Shown here one piece after another: positions 14,781 through 24,932 of a stretch of DNA of 64,000 nt. The DNA comes from an uncultured bacterium (GTDB lineage Bacteria; DRYD01): positions 62,001 to 126,000 of the forward strand of contig CAKZQG010000037.1 in the NCBI GenBank assembly GCA_937139605.1, read 5' to 3'. Each line of letters starts with the position of its first letter. The first letter of the stretch is position 1. Both the position numbers and the translations under genes were made by a program. The notes beneath the pieces are model-generated. The model saw only the letters and a program-made list of their open reading frames with translations, was not told the DNA's origin and did no database searches.

Positions 14781-16709
14781 ATGAAGAGTCAAGCGTTTAT
14801 TAATAATTTATTTGTAAGATATTCTTTACTAAATGAGGATCAGATTAGTGCTGTTAAGCAGGTATATGGGCCTGTTTTAGTCTTAGCTGGACCAGGTAGT
14901 GGTAAAACTACTGTCATTTCTTATAGGATTCATAATTTAGTAAAAAATTATAAAGTAAAGCCTGAAAGTATATTATTGCTTACTTTTACTAATAAAGCTG
15001 CTCAGGAAATGAATAAACGTATTAAATCTTTATTTAATATAGAATTACCTTATGCTGGAACCTTTCATAGTATAATCCTTAAATTACTTAAAGAATATAT
15101 TTCTAAAAAGCTTCCTATTGAATCAACTCAGTTTTATTATGTTAATCATAAATTGAATTTAATAGATGAAGAAGATAAACTTGATATTTTAAAAACTATT
15201 GTAAAATTATATAAATTTGATAAGAAAAAGAATATAAATATATTGGATTTAGCTAATTTTATATCTGGTGTTAAAAATAAGAAAAAAAATTTAAATGATT
15301 TTGGTATTTATAAGGAAATATTTTATATTTATAATGATGTTTTAAGGAAGCAGTATATGATAGATTTTGATGATTTATTAACCTTAGGTATTGAGATTTT
15401 TAATAATTTTAATATAAAAAAGGATCTTAAGAATAGGTTTAATTTTTTGATGGTTGACGAGTTTCAAGATATTAATTATTTACAGTTTGAGTTTTTAAAT
15501 AAATTTGAATTAAATAATATTTTTGTCGTTGGAGATGATGATCAAAATATCTATTCATTTAGGAATTCTGATGTAAGATTTATTCTGGAATTCTCTAATT
15601 ATTATAAAAATCCTACGGTTATTAAATTAAGATATAATTATAGAAGTTATCAAGAAATTATTGATTTTTCTTTGGATGTTATTAAGTATGTTTCTTTTAG
15701 ATACCCAAAAGATTTATTAGCTTTTAAAAAGAGTAATCCTGATTCAATTTGTGTTAATTTATTTAAAACTGAATTAGAAGAAGATAATTTTATTTTAAAT
15801 AAAATTAAAGAAATTCAACAACAGATTAAATCTTCTAATAAATTAACTTCTACAAATAGTGTTGTTGTGCTTTGTAGAACTAATGAAATAGTTAAATATA
15901 TTGAGAAATTATTTATTTCTAATTCTATTCCTGTTAAGGCTATTGGAAGTTATAATTTCTTTAATAGAAGGGAAATTAAAGATATTATTTCTTTGTTTAA
16001 GTTAGTTCTTAATTTTCATGATGATTTATCTTTTATTAGGGTTTTTAAGAATTTCTTTAATTTTAAAAAAATTGATAAACTTTATACTAACTCTATGGAA
16101 GTAGGGAAAAATTTGTATGAATATATTGAAATTAATTATAATAAATTAGATGAAAAGATTATTAATATATTTAATTTTGTTGATCAAAGTGTTAATAGAA
16201 TATTTGATTATATTAAATTAAGTGATTGGGTTTTAGATTTTGTATTTGATATAAAAAATTATTTTAATTTTGATTATTTTTCTAAGAATAGCAAAGAATT
16301 TTTTGATTTATTTTTGAAGTTTATTGATTCTTTTCAAAAGAAAAAGGAAAATAAGGATTTTTTTGATAACCAAAAAGAAGAAAATTTTCAAAAAGATAGA
16401 ATTAATCTTATAGGTGATTTAGTTGATTATGTATCTTTAATAAGGGGTAATGATATAGAGATAGAGGATTTAAATAAAATAAATAAAGTTATAGTTATGA
16501 CTATTCATTGTGCTAAAGGCTTAGAGTTTGATTATGTTTTTATTCCTAAAGTAAAAGAAGGTATTATTCCACATTATAAAAGTGAAGATATAGATGAAGA
16601 ATGTAGATTATTTTATGTAGCTATTACTCGTGCTAAAGAAAAATTATTTATAACTTCTTCTAATCCTATTTCTAGGTTCCTTTTAAGTACTAAATTAAAA
16701 ATAAATTAA
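14781..16709 (+). CDS. UvrD/PcrA/Rep-family superfamily 1A DNA helicase
   Basis: 3'-5' DNA helicase for repair or replication restart. Motifs in order: Walker A GPGSGKTTV, Ia LLTFTNKAAQEM, II F-L-M-V-D-E-F-Q-D-I-N, III VVGDDDQNIYSFRNS, IV LRYNYRS, V MTIHCAKGLEFDYVF and VI FYVAITRAKEKLFI. 642 residues from the ATG at 14781, which is preferred over the upstream TTG although neither has a good ribosome site; the protein is shorter than E. coli UvrD (720) with a reduced 2B region. Stop is 3 nt before the next start, implying coupling to the pseudokinase gene. Confidence 0.92.
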   Translation: MKSQAFINNLFVRYSLLNEDQISAVKQVYGPVLVLAGPGSGKTTVISYRIHNLVKNYKVKPESILLLTFTNKAAQEMNKRIKSLFNIELPYAGTFHSIILKLLKEYISKKLPIESTQFYYVNHKLNLIDEEDKLDILKTIVKLYKFDKKKNINILDLANFISGVKNKKKNLNDFGIYKEIFYIYNDVLRKQYMIDFDDLLTLGIEIFNNFNIKKDLKNRFNFLMVDEFQDINYLQFEFLNKFELNNIFVVGDDDQNIYSFRNSDVRFILEFSNYYKNPTVIKLRYNYRSYQEIIDFSLDVIKYVSFRYPKDLLAFKKSNPDSICVNLFKTELEEDNFILNKIKEIQQQIKSSNKLTSTNSVVVLCRTNEIVKYIEKLFISNSIPVKAIGSYNFFNRREIKDIISLFKLVLNFHDDLSFIRVFKNFFNFKKIDKLYTNSMEVGKNLYEYIEINYNKLDEKIINIFNFVDQSVNRIFDYIKLSDWVLDFVFDIKNYFNFDYFSKNSKEFFDLFLKFIDSFQKKKENKDFFDNQKEENFQKDRINLIGDLVDYVSLIRGNDIEIEDLNKINKVIVMTIHCAKGLEFDYVFIPKVKEGIIPHYKSEDIDEECRLFYVAITRAKEKLFITSSNPISRFLLSTKLKIN

Positions 16710-16712
16710 AAT

Positions 16713-19700
16713 ATGGAAAATTATTTTAAGGAATATAAGATTATTTCTAAGTTAAATATTATAGATCCTTTTTCTATTTACTATTTGGTTTCAAAAGATT
16801 CTAAAAATTATATCTTAAGAATTTTTAGTCAAAATTTAGATATCAATGATGAAATAATAGAAAAAGTTAAAGAAATAACTAAAGATTTACAGCAGCATTT
16901 ATGTGTTATTTATGATTTTGGTTATTATGATAAAAATTATTATCAGATATTAGAGTATCCTGTTTATGGGAGTTTAAGTAATTACATAAAAGAAAAATTA
17001 CTCACTAATAATGGAGTTAATAAAGATTACTTAAATCAAGTAATAGAGGAGTTATTAAAAGCTTTAAATGAAATTCATTCTAATGGTATTGGTATCCTTT
17101 TTTTTAATTCTGATAATATTTTTGTTAGGAGTTTATCAAAATTAGATTTGGTTTTTGTTAGTTTTAACATTCCTCCATTAATTGATAATGAGGAACTCTT
17201 TTTTGAGAACTTACTTAATAATTATAAAGATAGTTTAGCTCCTGAAAATCTTAATAATATATTTTCTTTTGAGTCTGATTATTACTCTTTGGGAAGGTTA
17301 GTTTATAGAATTTTTAAAAATAAAGAATTTTCTTCTTATGATTATGAAGCTATTAAGTATGATGTAGATATTCCTATTGATTATAAGGTATTACTTTTAG
17401 GGTTGTTAAGTAGTAATAATAAAAACAGGTTTTCTTTTAATGAAGTATCTTTATTCCTTAATAATAAAATTGATCTTCTCATTGATAAACTAGTTAATAT
17501 AACTAATATTAACTATGACTATATTAAAAATGTTCCTTTTGCTAATAAGGTATTTAGTAATTTAAAAGACTTATTTTTAGAGTTTGTTAAAACTAGGGAA
17601 AATTTTGATTTAGCTTTAAAATTATTTTTTAATTATCTTCTTAATAAGTTAAATCTAAATGATTATAGAATTTTTAATGAAATTAAAAGGGAACTAGAAG
17701 ATAAAAGTATAGTGTTTTCTATTTTTATTTCTGTAAAATTAGAGCAATTTTATTTATTTAATTTTTTAATTACCTTAGATTTGATTAAAATGGTTTTTAA
17801 AGATTCTAAGCATATTTTAGCTCCTTTTTTTATTAATTACATTGATTATTTATTTAGTAGTTCTTTTGAGTATTATAAAAATAGTATTTTTTATTTTTAT
17901 TCTATTTTTAGTAAATTATCAAACAAAAATATTAATTATTTAGAGAATTTTTTTTATAATCTTCAAAATTTAGTGTTGGATTTAGATTTTGAGTTTTACT
18001 CTAATTATTATCACTTAAAAAATAATAAAGGGATTTTTATTAGATTTTTAAATGATTTATTTAATGAAAAATTCATATTTTATAAAGGGTTTGATATTTT
18101 TTATTCAAAAATTGAGATAGAGATTTTTAAGGATCAACGAAAATTTATCCTTTTACCTAAAGATTACTTCCAAAAATTGAGTTCTGATTACGTTTTACCT
18201 AAGGAATTCAAGAACTTAGCTAATATGGATTTTAAAGACTATATTGATCTAATTAATTGGTTATTAAAAAATAGATCAAAACTAATTAGGGGTTCTGAGT
18301 TTATAAAAAATAAGCAAAAAATTCCTGAGTTAGATATCCTGTCTTATGAAAAGCTTTTTAATTCTAAAAATACTAAACGAAATATTAATTTTTCTAAAGT
18401 TTTTATTATTCTTATTTCTTTATTTCTATTTTTATCTATTTTTTGGTTTTTTGTTAATAATATTAAAAATCTTGAAAAATTATTTAGTAGTAATGTTAAA
18501 AATACTACTACTACTTTAATAAGCACTACTAATAATTTGTATTCTAATATTAATTATAGCAATTACAATAATTATTTTATATATGATCAATTGAACTCAG
18601 TTAAGATTAAGAAATTTGGAGGTAGTAGTTATGAAGAGTTTTATAACATCTATAATTTTCAAAATTATTATTATATTTTGGGGATAAGTAATTCTTTTGG
18701 TTTTGGTTCTTTTGATACTTTTATTGTTAAATTAGATTCTAATTTAAATTATATTTTCTCTTATTCTTATGGGAATTCTTTAGATAATGTTTCTTATAAG
18801 CTTTTACCTTATTTGGATTCATTTATTTTTATTGGTTACACTTCTAATCAAGATTCTAGTTATAACGCTCATATTGTCAAAATTAATAATGAAGGTAAAA
18901 TTATTTATCAATATGTTTTAAATGACCTTTATAATTCCCAGTTTCTGGATATAGCAACATATAAAGATGATTTAAATAAAAATACTTTAAATGAGAATTT
19001 ATTAGTTTTAGGGGAGTTTTATAATCAAAAAATTAATGCTTTTAATTCTTTTTTATTTTCTTGCTTGGATAATGGGAATTCTATTAAAAATGAAGTTTGT
19101 AAATTAATTTATACTCCATTTGAAAATCAATTCCTTAATATTTATTTTTTAAATAAAAATTTTATTTTGTTTGGTAATATTATTCAAAATAATGAAAATA
19201 TTTCTTATTTGAAACTAACTCAAAATTTAAAATTATTGAAATCTTTTAAAATTTATTATAATTATCATATAAATTTAATAAATTCTTTTATAAAAGATAA
19301 TTATATTATAGGAATTGGGGATGTATATATTGAAAATAAATTATGGCCTTTTATTGTTTTAATTGATTCTAATGATGATAAAATTTTAAAAGCATTTTTT
19401 TATAAAATTGATAACTCTATTTATCTTAAATCTGATATTGCTTTTAAGTTTATCTCTATATATTACTTTGATAATTATTATTATATCTTATCAAGCTTAT
19501 CTTTTTATAATAATAAAAAGTATTTTATTATTAAATTAGATAATGACTTTAATATTATTCAAATTAAGGAAATCAATTTAAACAAAGATGATAATTTAGG
19601 ATTTGATCAAATTCAATTGAATTATATATTTAAAAATATTTTAGTTGGAAAAATTGGGTATAAAGGTAATAATTTTGATGGATTACTTATTAAATTTTCC

Positions 19701-19904
19701 GATTTATCTGATATTGTTGAAAATAATTTATATAATCACGTTAATAATGGAAATGCATTTTATTTTAAAGATCTTATAGTTAAAGAAAATCTTAACATTA
19801 TTTGGGATAAATTGCTTTTAGATTTAGTTGATTTTAAAGCTAAATTAACTAAGTCTGATTTTAATAGTTTAAATTCTCTATGTGAAATCTATGATATAAA
19901 ATAG
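16713..19904 (+). CDS. Membrane pseudokinase with propeller-like extracytoplasmic domain
   Basis: 1063 residues. Positions 1-255 have a Ser/Thr kinase fold outline: an L-R-I-F strand, a hinge ILEYPVYGSLSNYI, LAPEN in place of APE and SDYYSLGRLVYRIF matching the helix F block. The catalytic loop reads IGILFFNSDNIF instead of HRDLKxxN, and DFG is VSF, so phosphotransfer is very unlikely. A helical region (255-555) follows, one membrane helix (about 560-580), then about 480 residues of extracytoplasmic beta repeats such as KKFGGSSYEEFYNIY..YYYILGISNSFGFGSFDTFIVKLDSN, matching the GGS..D/GY...G.t.SfG.G..D..v.KlD repeat of bacterial propellers. Probably senses outside and signals by binding inside. 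Starts 3 nt after uvrD. Confidence 0.72.
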   Translation: MENYFKEYKIISKLNIIDPFSIYYLVSKDSKNYILRIFSQNLDINDEIIEKVKEITKDLQQHLCVIYDFGYYDKNYYQILEYPVYGSLSNYIKEKLLTNNGVNKDYLNQVIEELLKALNEIHSNGIGILFFNSDNIFVRSLSKLDLVFVSFNIPPLIDNEELFFENLLNNYKDSLAPENLNNIFSFESDYYSLGRLVYRIFKNKEFSSYDYEAIKYDVDIPIDYKVLLLGLLSSNNKNRFSFNEVSLFLNNKIDLLIDKLVNITNINYDYIKNVPFANKVFSNLKDLFLEFVKTRENFDLALKLFFNYLLNKLNLNDYRIFNEIKRELEDKSIVFSIFISVKLEQFYLFNFLITLDLIKMVFKDSKHILAPFFINYIDYLFSSSFEYYKNSIFYFYSIFSKLSNKNINYLENFFYNLQNLVLDLDFEFYSNYYHLKNNKGIFIRFLNDLFNEKFIFYKGFDIFYSKIEIEIFKDQRKFILLPKDYFQKLSSDYVLPKEFKNLANMDFKDYIDLINWLLKNRSKLIRGSEFIKNKQKIPELDILSYEKLFNSKNTKRNINFSKVFIILISLFLFLSIFWFFVNNIKNLEKLFSSNVKNTTTTLISTTNNLYSNINYSNYNNYFIYDQLNSVKIKKFGGSSYEEFYNIYNFQNYYYILGISNSFGFGSFDTFIVKLDSNLNYIFSYSYGNSLDNVSYKLLPYLDSFIFIGYTSNQDSSYNAHIVKINNEGKIIYQYVLNDLYNSQFLDIATYKDDLNKNTLNENLLVLGEFYNQKINAFNSFLFSCLDNGNSIKNEVCKLIYTPFENQFLNIYFLNKNFILFGNIIQNNENISYLKLTQNLKLLKSFKIYYNYHINLINSFIKDNYIIGIGDVYIENKLWPFIVLIDSNDDKILKAFFYKIDNSIYLKSDIAFKFISIYYFDNYYYILSSLSFYNNKKYFIIKLDNDFNIIQIKEINLNKDDNLGFDQIQLNYIFKNILVGKIGYKGNNFDGLLIKFSDLSDIVENNLYNHVNNGNAFYFKDLIVKENLNIIWDKLLLDLVDFKAKLTKSDFNSLNSLCEIYDIK

Positions 19905-19940
19905 AAATTAATTAAAGTAAATTAGAAAGGAGTGATTTAA

Positions 19941-21305
19941 TTGAGTTTATTAAATCAAGTTGAATCGTTTTTTGATGAAGCAGCTAGTTATTTAAGCTAT
20001 CCTAAGGAGTTGTTGGAACAGATAAAAGTATGTAATAGTGTTTTAAGTGTGTCATTTCCTATAAAAAGGGATAATGGGAAAATAGAGGTTATAAGTGGTT
20101 GGAGAGCTGAGCATAGTTTTCATAGATTACCTACAAAAGGTGGCATTAGGTTAAGCGAAAACGTAGATATTAGTGAGGTTATGGCTTTAGCTGCTTTAAT
20201 GAGTTATAAATGTGCTATTATGGATATCCCTTTTGGCGGAGCTAAAGGTGCTATAAAAATTAATCCTAAGTTATATTCTACTTCTGAATTAGAAAGAATT
20301 ATAAGGAGGTATACTTTTGAGCTTTATAGGAAGAATTTTATAGGCCCTGGGGTTGATGTTCCTGGACCTGATATGGGAACTAATGAACAGCATATGGCTT
20401 GGATTGCTGATACTTATATGGCTATTTCTAATGATCCTATGTATTATTTTGCTTCTGTTACTGGTAAGCCGGTTAATCAAGGAGGAATTAGAGGGAGAAA
20501 GCAAGCTACTGGACTTGGGGTTTTTTATGCTTTAAGTTATATATTCAAAGATCTAGAAAAAAAGACTATTGCTATTCAAGGATTTGGGAATGTTGGGTAT
20601 CATTTGGCTTATTATTTATTTAATGAACTTAATGCTAAGATAGTTGCTATTGCTGATGTTAGGGGAACTTTATTTAATCAAAATGGAATAAATGTTAATA
20701 AGCTTTATGAATATCAACAAGAACATGGAAGCATTGAAGGGTTTAATGATGGGATTTTTTATAAAGATTCTAATAAAGTTTTAGAAGTGGATTGTGATAT
20801 TTTAGTGCCTGCTGCTATTGAGAATGTTATAAATGAAAGTAATGTTAATAAGATAAAGGCTAAAGTGGTAGCAGAAGCAGCTAATGGACCTACTACTTTT
20901 AATGCTCATTTTAAACTACTTGAACTAGGTAAAATTGTTATTCCTGATATTTATCTTAATGCTGGTGGGGTTACTGTTTCTTATTTTGAGTGGCTTAAAA
21001 ATCTGTCTCATGTTAGATTTGGTAGATTAGATAAGCGTCTAAGAGAACAAAATAATTTATTATTAATAAAACAAATAGAGGAATTAACTAATAAAAAAGT
21101 AAATGAAAGGGATTTAGAGATTTTAAAGAGAGGGCCTAAGGAAGAGGATGTTGTGAAATCTGGGTTATATGATACTATGGTTTCTGCTTATGAAGAAATA
21201 TTAGAATATTCTAATAAGTATAAAACTGATTTAAAGACCGCTGCTTTTATTGTCGCTATTAATAAAATCGCTATTACTTATGAACAATTGGGGATTTTTC
21301 CATAA
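19941..21305 (+). CDS. gdhA: Glu/Leu/Phe/Val dehydrogenase family (glutamate dehydrogenase-like)
   Basis: Oxidative deamination of glutamate to 2-oxoglutarate, or the reverse. 454 residues with the substrate block HRLPTKGGIRLS, catalytic-lysine region DIPFGGAKGAI, GPGVDVPGPDMGT, second-domain dinucleotide fold AIQGFGNVGYH and NAGGVTVSYFEWLKN. Hexameric NAD-dependent catabolic GDHs have this length. The start is TTG at 19941, placed 8 nt after AAAGGAG; no ATG gives a full N-terminus. Coenzyme choice is not settled by the sequence alone. Confidence 0.9.
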   Translation: MSLLNQVESFFDEAASYLSYPKELLEQIKVCNSVLSVSFPIKRDNGKIEVISGWRAEHSFHRLPTKGGIRLSENVDISEVMALAALMSYKCAIMDIPFGGAKGAIKINPKLYSTSELERIIRRYTFELYRKNFIGPGVDVPGPDMGTNEQHMAWIADTYMAISNDPMYYFASVTGKPVNQGGIRGRKQATGLGVFYALSYIFKDLEKKTIAIQGFGNVGYHLAYYLFNELNAKIVAIADVRGTLFNQNGINVNKLYEYQQEHGSIEGFNDGIFYKDSNKVLEVDCDILVPAAIENVINESNVNKIKAKVVAEAANGPTTFNAHFKLLELGKIVIPDIYLNAGGVTVSYFEWLKNLSHVRFGRLDKRLREQNNLLLIKQIEELTNKKVNERDLEILKRGPKEEDVVKSGLYDTMVSAYEEILEYSNKYKTDLKTAAFIVAINKIAITYEQLGIFP

Positions 21306-21352
21306 TTTTATTATTTTTTTAGTTTATTAAATTTTTAAGTGGGGGTGTTTTT

Positions 21353-22945
21353 ATGAAGATTTATTTTAGTGGTATTGGTGGCATAGGTATGAGCGCTTTA
21401 GCTCAAATATCTCTAAATCAAGGATTTACAGTATTAGGTAGTGATATAAAGAAAACTTTTATTACTGATAAGCTACAAAAACTCGGTATAAAGATATTTT
21501 ATGAACAAAGTGCTAATAATATTGATAGTTCTATTGATTTATTAGTATATTCTTCTTCTATAGATGAAGAGAATCCTGAGATAAAAAAAGCTAAGGAATT
21601 AGGAATAAATATTATTCATAGGTCTGATTATTTACAGGAGATTATAAAAAATCATAAGGTTATAGCTATAACTGGTAGTTCTGGCAAAACTACTACTTCT
21701 TCTTTAACTTCTTTTGGATTTAATAAAATGGAGATAAAAACTAATGGAATTATTGGGGGGTGGGTTAGAGAATGGGATTCTAATGTAATTTATTTTAACG
21801 ATTCTGATATAACTGTTATAGAAGCTGACGAATCCGATGGTTCCCTTATTAATTATAATCCTGTTATTTCTGTTATTAATGATTTATCTATTGATTTAAA
21901 TATTAACTCTCCTAAGTTTAAAAATGTTCCTATTGATAACCTTAAGTATGCTTTATATGAAATTTTTTTTAATTATGTTAAAAAAATAGTATCTAATAAT
22001 GGTAAGGTTATTTTTTCGTTGGATAACAGTGTATTAGATTTTATTAAGTATTTTAATTTATGGGATTATATTAAGGATTTTTATTTTTATGGAAGTTATG
22101 AAGATTTTATTAATAATAAAGATTTTTTAAAGGACTTTAATTATAAACTTTTGTATTATCAGGATGTTGATTTTTATGTTAATAACGGAAATCCTTATAT
22201 TTCTTCTGATTTATTTTATCTTAATAATGAAGATAATCAGGTTTCAATTGATTCTTTGGGTAAATTGAGTTTAGCTACTATTGGTAAGTATAATTTATAT
22301 AATTCTTTAGCTGCTGTTTGGGTTTTTATTATTTATAATCAGATGTTTAATAATTTTAATGATTTTAAAAAATTAAAAAGTAATGTTATTAAATTTATTA
22401 ATGGGTTATATAATTTTTTAGGGCCTAAGAGAAGATTTGAAATTTTATATAATAATTTAATTGATATTGATGGTAATTCATCAAGATTAGTAGTAGTAGA
22501 TGATTATGCTCATAATCCTAAGAAAATTTATTCTTTGGTTTCTAATTTAGCTTTATTTTATAAAGATTATTATAAAGTAGTTATTTATCAACCTCATAGA
22601 TATACTAGAACTTTAATATTTTGGCAAGATTTAAAGTATGTTTTTAAAGATGTAGATTTATTAGTTATTTTACCTATATATACAGCAAATGAGAGTCCTA
22701 TTATTGGAATCTCTTCTGAAAATTTAACTAAAGAAATTCTTAAAAATAAAGAATCCCTTAATATTGATGAAATTATTTATATTGAAAGTTATGAAGTTTT
22801 AGAAAAAACTTTGTTATCTAAGTTAAGGGTTTTAAAAGATAAAGTAATTGTATTTGTGGGGGCTGGTAGTATCACTAATTTCGCTAATTCCTTTGCTAAT
22901 AATATTAAACTTAGTTTTAATAAATCCATTTCTAATTTAAAATAA
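21353..22945 (+). CDS. murC: UDP-N-acetylmuramate--L-alanine ligase
   Basis: Adds the first stem-peptide residue in peptidoglycan synthesis. N-terminal MurC fold FSGIGGIGMSALA, glycine-rich loop and GSDIKKT; ATP loop ITGSSGKTTT (about 107-116), where most MurC have GTHGKTTT; I-E-A-D-E-S-D-G-S for magnesium; VVVDDYAHNPKKI and YQPHRYTRT in the C-terminal domain. 530 residues against a usual 450-480, with insertions in the central domain (about 190-310). It is not in a mur/fts cluster; the PBP2 gene follows after 43 bp. Confidence 0.93.
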   Translation: MKIYFSGIGGIGMSALAQISLNQGFTVLGSDIKKTFITDKLQKLGIKIFYEQSANNIDSSIDLLVYSSSIDEENPEIKKAKELGINIIHRSDYLQEIIKNHKVIAITGSSGKTTTSSLTSFGFNKMEIKTNGIIGGWVREWDSNVIYFNDSDITVIEADESDGSLINYNPVISVINDLSIDLNINSPKFKNVPIDNLKYALYEIFFNYVKKIVSNNGKVIFSLDNSVLDFIKYFNLWDYIKDFYFYGSYEDFINNKDFLKDFNYKLLYYQDVDFYVNNGNPYISSDLFYLNNEDNQVSIDSLGKLSLATIGKYNLYNSLAAVWVFIIYNQMFNNFNDFKKLKSNVIKFINGLYNFLGPKRRFEILYNNLIDIDGNSSRLVVVDDYAHNPKKIYSLVSNLALFYKDYYKVVIYQPHRYTRTLIFWQDLKYVFKDVDLLVILPIYTANESPIIGISSENLTKEILKNKESLNIDEIIYIESYEVLEKTLLSKLRVLKDKVIVFVGAGSITNFANSFANNIKLSFNKSISNLK

Positions 22946-22988
22946 AAAAATATAAACAAGATATATTAAATCAAAATTAAAATAATAA

Positions 22989-24716
22989 ATGAGATATATT
23001 TTTATAATATTTATTTTAGGTTATAGTTGGGTATTTTTTAATTTACTTAAGATCCATTTTCTTAAGCATAATATATTTAAACAAAAATTATATCAATTTA
23101 CTACTATAACTATTTATACTCCACCTAATAGGGCCTTAATTTTAGACAGAAATTTAAAAGAGATAGCTCAAAATAAATCCGAATTAGCTATAACTATTCA
23201 AAAAACAAAGCTCCAATTACTTGATAAAACTACTAAACAAAAAATTATAAATTCTTTAAATAAATATTTTAACAATGATATCCAAAAGTTAATTTCTGAA
23301 TCATATGTAGATAAAGTTATAATAAAGAAAAAACCTGATATAAATGATATTTCATTTATAACTGAAAATTTATATTATTTATATGGAGTTAATGTTGATA
23401 TATTTTTTAAAAGATATTATCCTTATAAATCTGCATTGTCTTTTATAACAGGTTTTGTTAATATGCCTTCTTCTGAAGAAATTAAAAATAATTCTGAATT
23501 ATTTTACTATGATTACGTAGGTAAAGATGGTTTAGAAAAAGAATATGATGATTTTTTAAGAGGAAAATTAGGATATATAAAGTATCAAATAGAGCCCGAT
23601 GGAACTCCATTTAAAATCCTAGATAAGATAGAACCAATTAATAACTATACTCTTAAAACTACTATTGATGTTAATATTCAATTATTTATTTATAATGAAT
23701 TAAAAAAATTGTGTGATAATTTAAGTATTAAGAATAACCAGCCAGTTGGGGGTAGTGTAGTTTTAATAAAGACTAATGGAGAAGTTTTAGCTTTAGTTAG
23801 TTATCCTTCTTATGATCCTAATACATTAGAACCTGATTATAATAATATTATAAAAAAGTATCCTAGTTTTTCTTTTTATTTAAATAGAGCAATTTCAGGG
23901 GAATATCCTCCAGCTTCTACTTTCAAAATTATTACCTCTTTAGCTGCTTTAAATGAAAATATTATAGATGATAAAACTAAAATATATTGCCCGGGATATT
24001 TTTTTGTAGGAAATCATCCATTTTATTGTTTTAATACTTTTGGACATGGATATCTAGATATCTATTCTGCTTTGGCTTATTCTTGTGATGTATTTTATTA
24101 CCAATTGGGATATAAGTTAGGGATTGATAAAATTAAGAAATATTGTGAGATCTTGGGACTATCTAAACCTACTGGTATTGATTTACCTTATGAAGCTAAT
24201 GGACTTATTCCAGATAAATCATATAAAATGAAATATTTTAATGAAGAATGGACTAAGGGGGATGATGTTAATTCTGCTATTGGGCAAGGGATGGTTTTAG
24301 TTACTCCTATACAGATGGCTGTTGCTGTTAATTCTATTGCAACTGGTTATAAAATTACCCCTTTTATTAATTATCAAAATATCTCAAAAAAAATAAAATT
24401 AAATATTAATCAAAAAAAATTAAGAATAATAAGAGAATCTATGAGGAATGCTGTTGATTTTGGAACTGCTTCGGTTGTTAAATATAAAGTAAAGAAATAT
24501 GTTGTAGCTGGTAAAACAGGTACTGCTGAAGTACCGGCTAATTCTAATAACCCTAAAGGATTAAATAATACTTGGTTTGTTTGTTTTTTTGATTTTTATA
24601 AGCCTGAGTATGTTTTAGTTGTTTCTTTAGAGGGTAGTGGAGGTTATGGTGGAGAGTATGCAGCTAACTTAGCTGCTGATATTATTAATTTTATTACTAC
24701 AAAATTAAACTACTAA
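22989..24716 (+). CDS. mrdA: Penicillin-binding protein 2-type transpeptidase
   Basis: Class B transpeptidase of the elongation system. One N-terminal membrane helix (about 2-20), a pedestal domain (dimer domain from residue 45, PPNRALILDRN), and the penicillin-binding domain with SxxK in PASTFKII, SxN at SCDVFY and KTG in AGKTGTAEVP. 575 residues, near the 590-630 expected for PBP2, and the FGHGYLDIYSALAYSCDVFYYQLG stretch is PBP2-like rather than FtsI-like. rodA and mreBCD are not next to it. ATG has no clear Shine-Dalgarno. Confidence 0.9.
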   Translation: MRYIFIIFILGYSWVFFNLLKIHFLKHNIFKQKLYQFTTITIYTPPNRALILDRNLKEIAQNKSELAITIQKTKLQLLDKTTKQKIINSLNKYFNNDIQKLISESYVDKVIIKKKPDINDISFITENLYYLYGVNVDIFFKRYYPYKSALSFITGFVNMPSSEEIKNNSELFYYDYVGKDGLEKEYDDFLRGKLGYIKYQIEPDGTPFKILDKIEPINNYTLKTTIDVNIQLFIYNELKKLCDNLSIKNNQPVGGSVVLIKTNGEVLALVSYPSYDPNTLEPDYNNIIKKYPSFSFYLNRAISGEYPPASTFKIITSLAALNENIIDDKTKIYCPGYFFVGNHPFYCFNTFGHGYLDIYSALAYSCDVFYYQLGYKLGIDKIKKYCEILGLSKPTGIDLPYEANGLIPDKSYKMKYFNEEWTKGDDVNSAIGQGMVLVTPIQMAVAVNSIATGYKITPFINYQNISKKIKLNINQKKLRIIRESMRNAVDFGTASVVKYKVKKYVVAGKTGTAEVPANSNNPKGLNNTWFVCFFDFYKPEYVLVVSLEGSGGYGGEYAANLAADIINFITTKLNY

Positions 24717-24863
24717 AAAATTAAATTTATATTAAAGGAATTTATAAAAAAATTTTATTATTGTATTTTTTTATATAATTTAAAAAGGATTTTTATTATG
24801 TAAAAAGAATATCAAAGATGTAAGCTTTTATTTTTGGATAAAAAATAATTAGGAGGTGAAATT

Positions 24864-24932
24864 ATGGGTTGGTGGTGGTTAGTGTTGTTAGCTATTATAT
24901 TAGTAGGATTATCTTATCCCGATACTTTCTAA
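24864..24932 (+). CDS. 22-residue hydrophobic micropeptide
   Basis: Sequence M-G-W-W-W-L-V-L-L-A-I-I-L-V-G-L-S-Y-P-D-T-F, one short membrane helix with three tryptophans at its front. Supported by a near-perfect ribosome site, AGGAGGTGAAATT, ending just before the ATG, which is among the best in the window; the surrounding 140-nt sides are non-coding. It may be a small membrane regulator, or the surviving N-terminal anchor of the decayed SPFH-like gene downstream, since such proteins begin with a helix of this kind. No homology call possible. Confidence 0.5.
   Translation: MGWWWLVLLAIILVGLSYPDTF

Noticed and set aside
20289..20535. Small frames on both strands inside the GDH gene
   Set aside because: Overlap a gene with full family motifs; no ribosome sites and unlikely composition.
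24785..24803. AAGGA followed by ATG TAA, a start-stop element
   Set aside because: A two-codon frame in A/T-rich sequence is expected by chance; no evidence of use.
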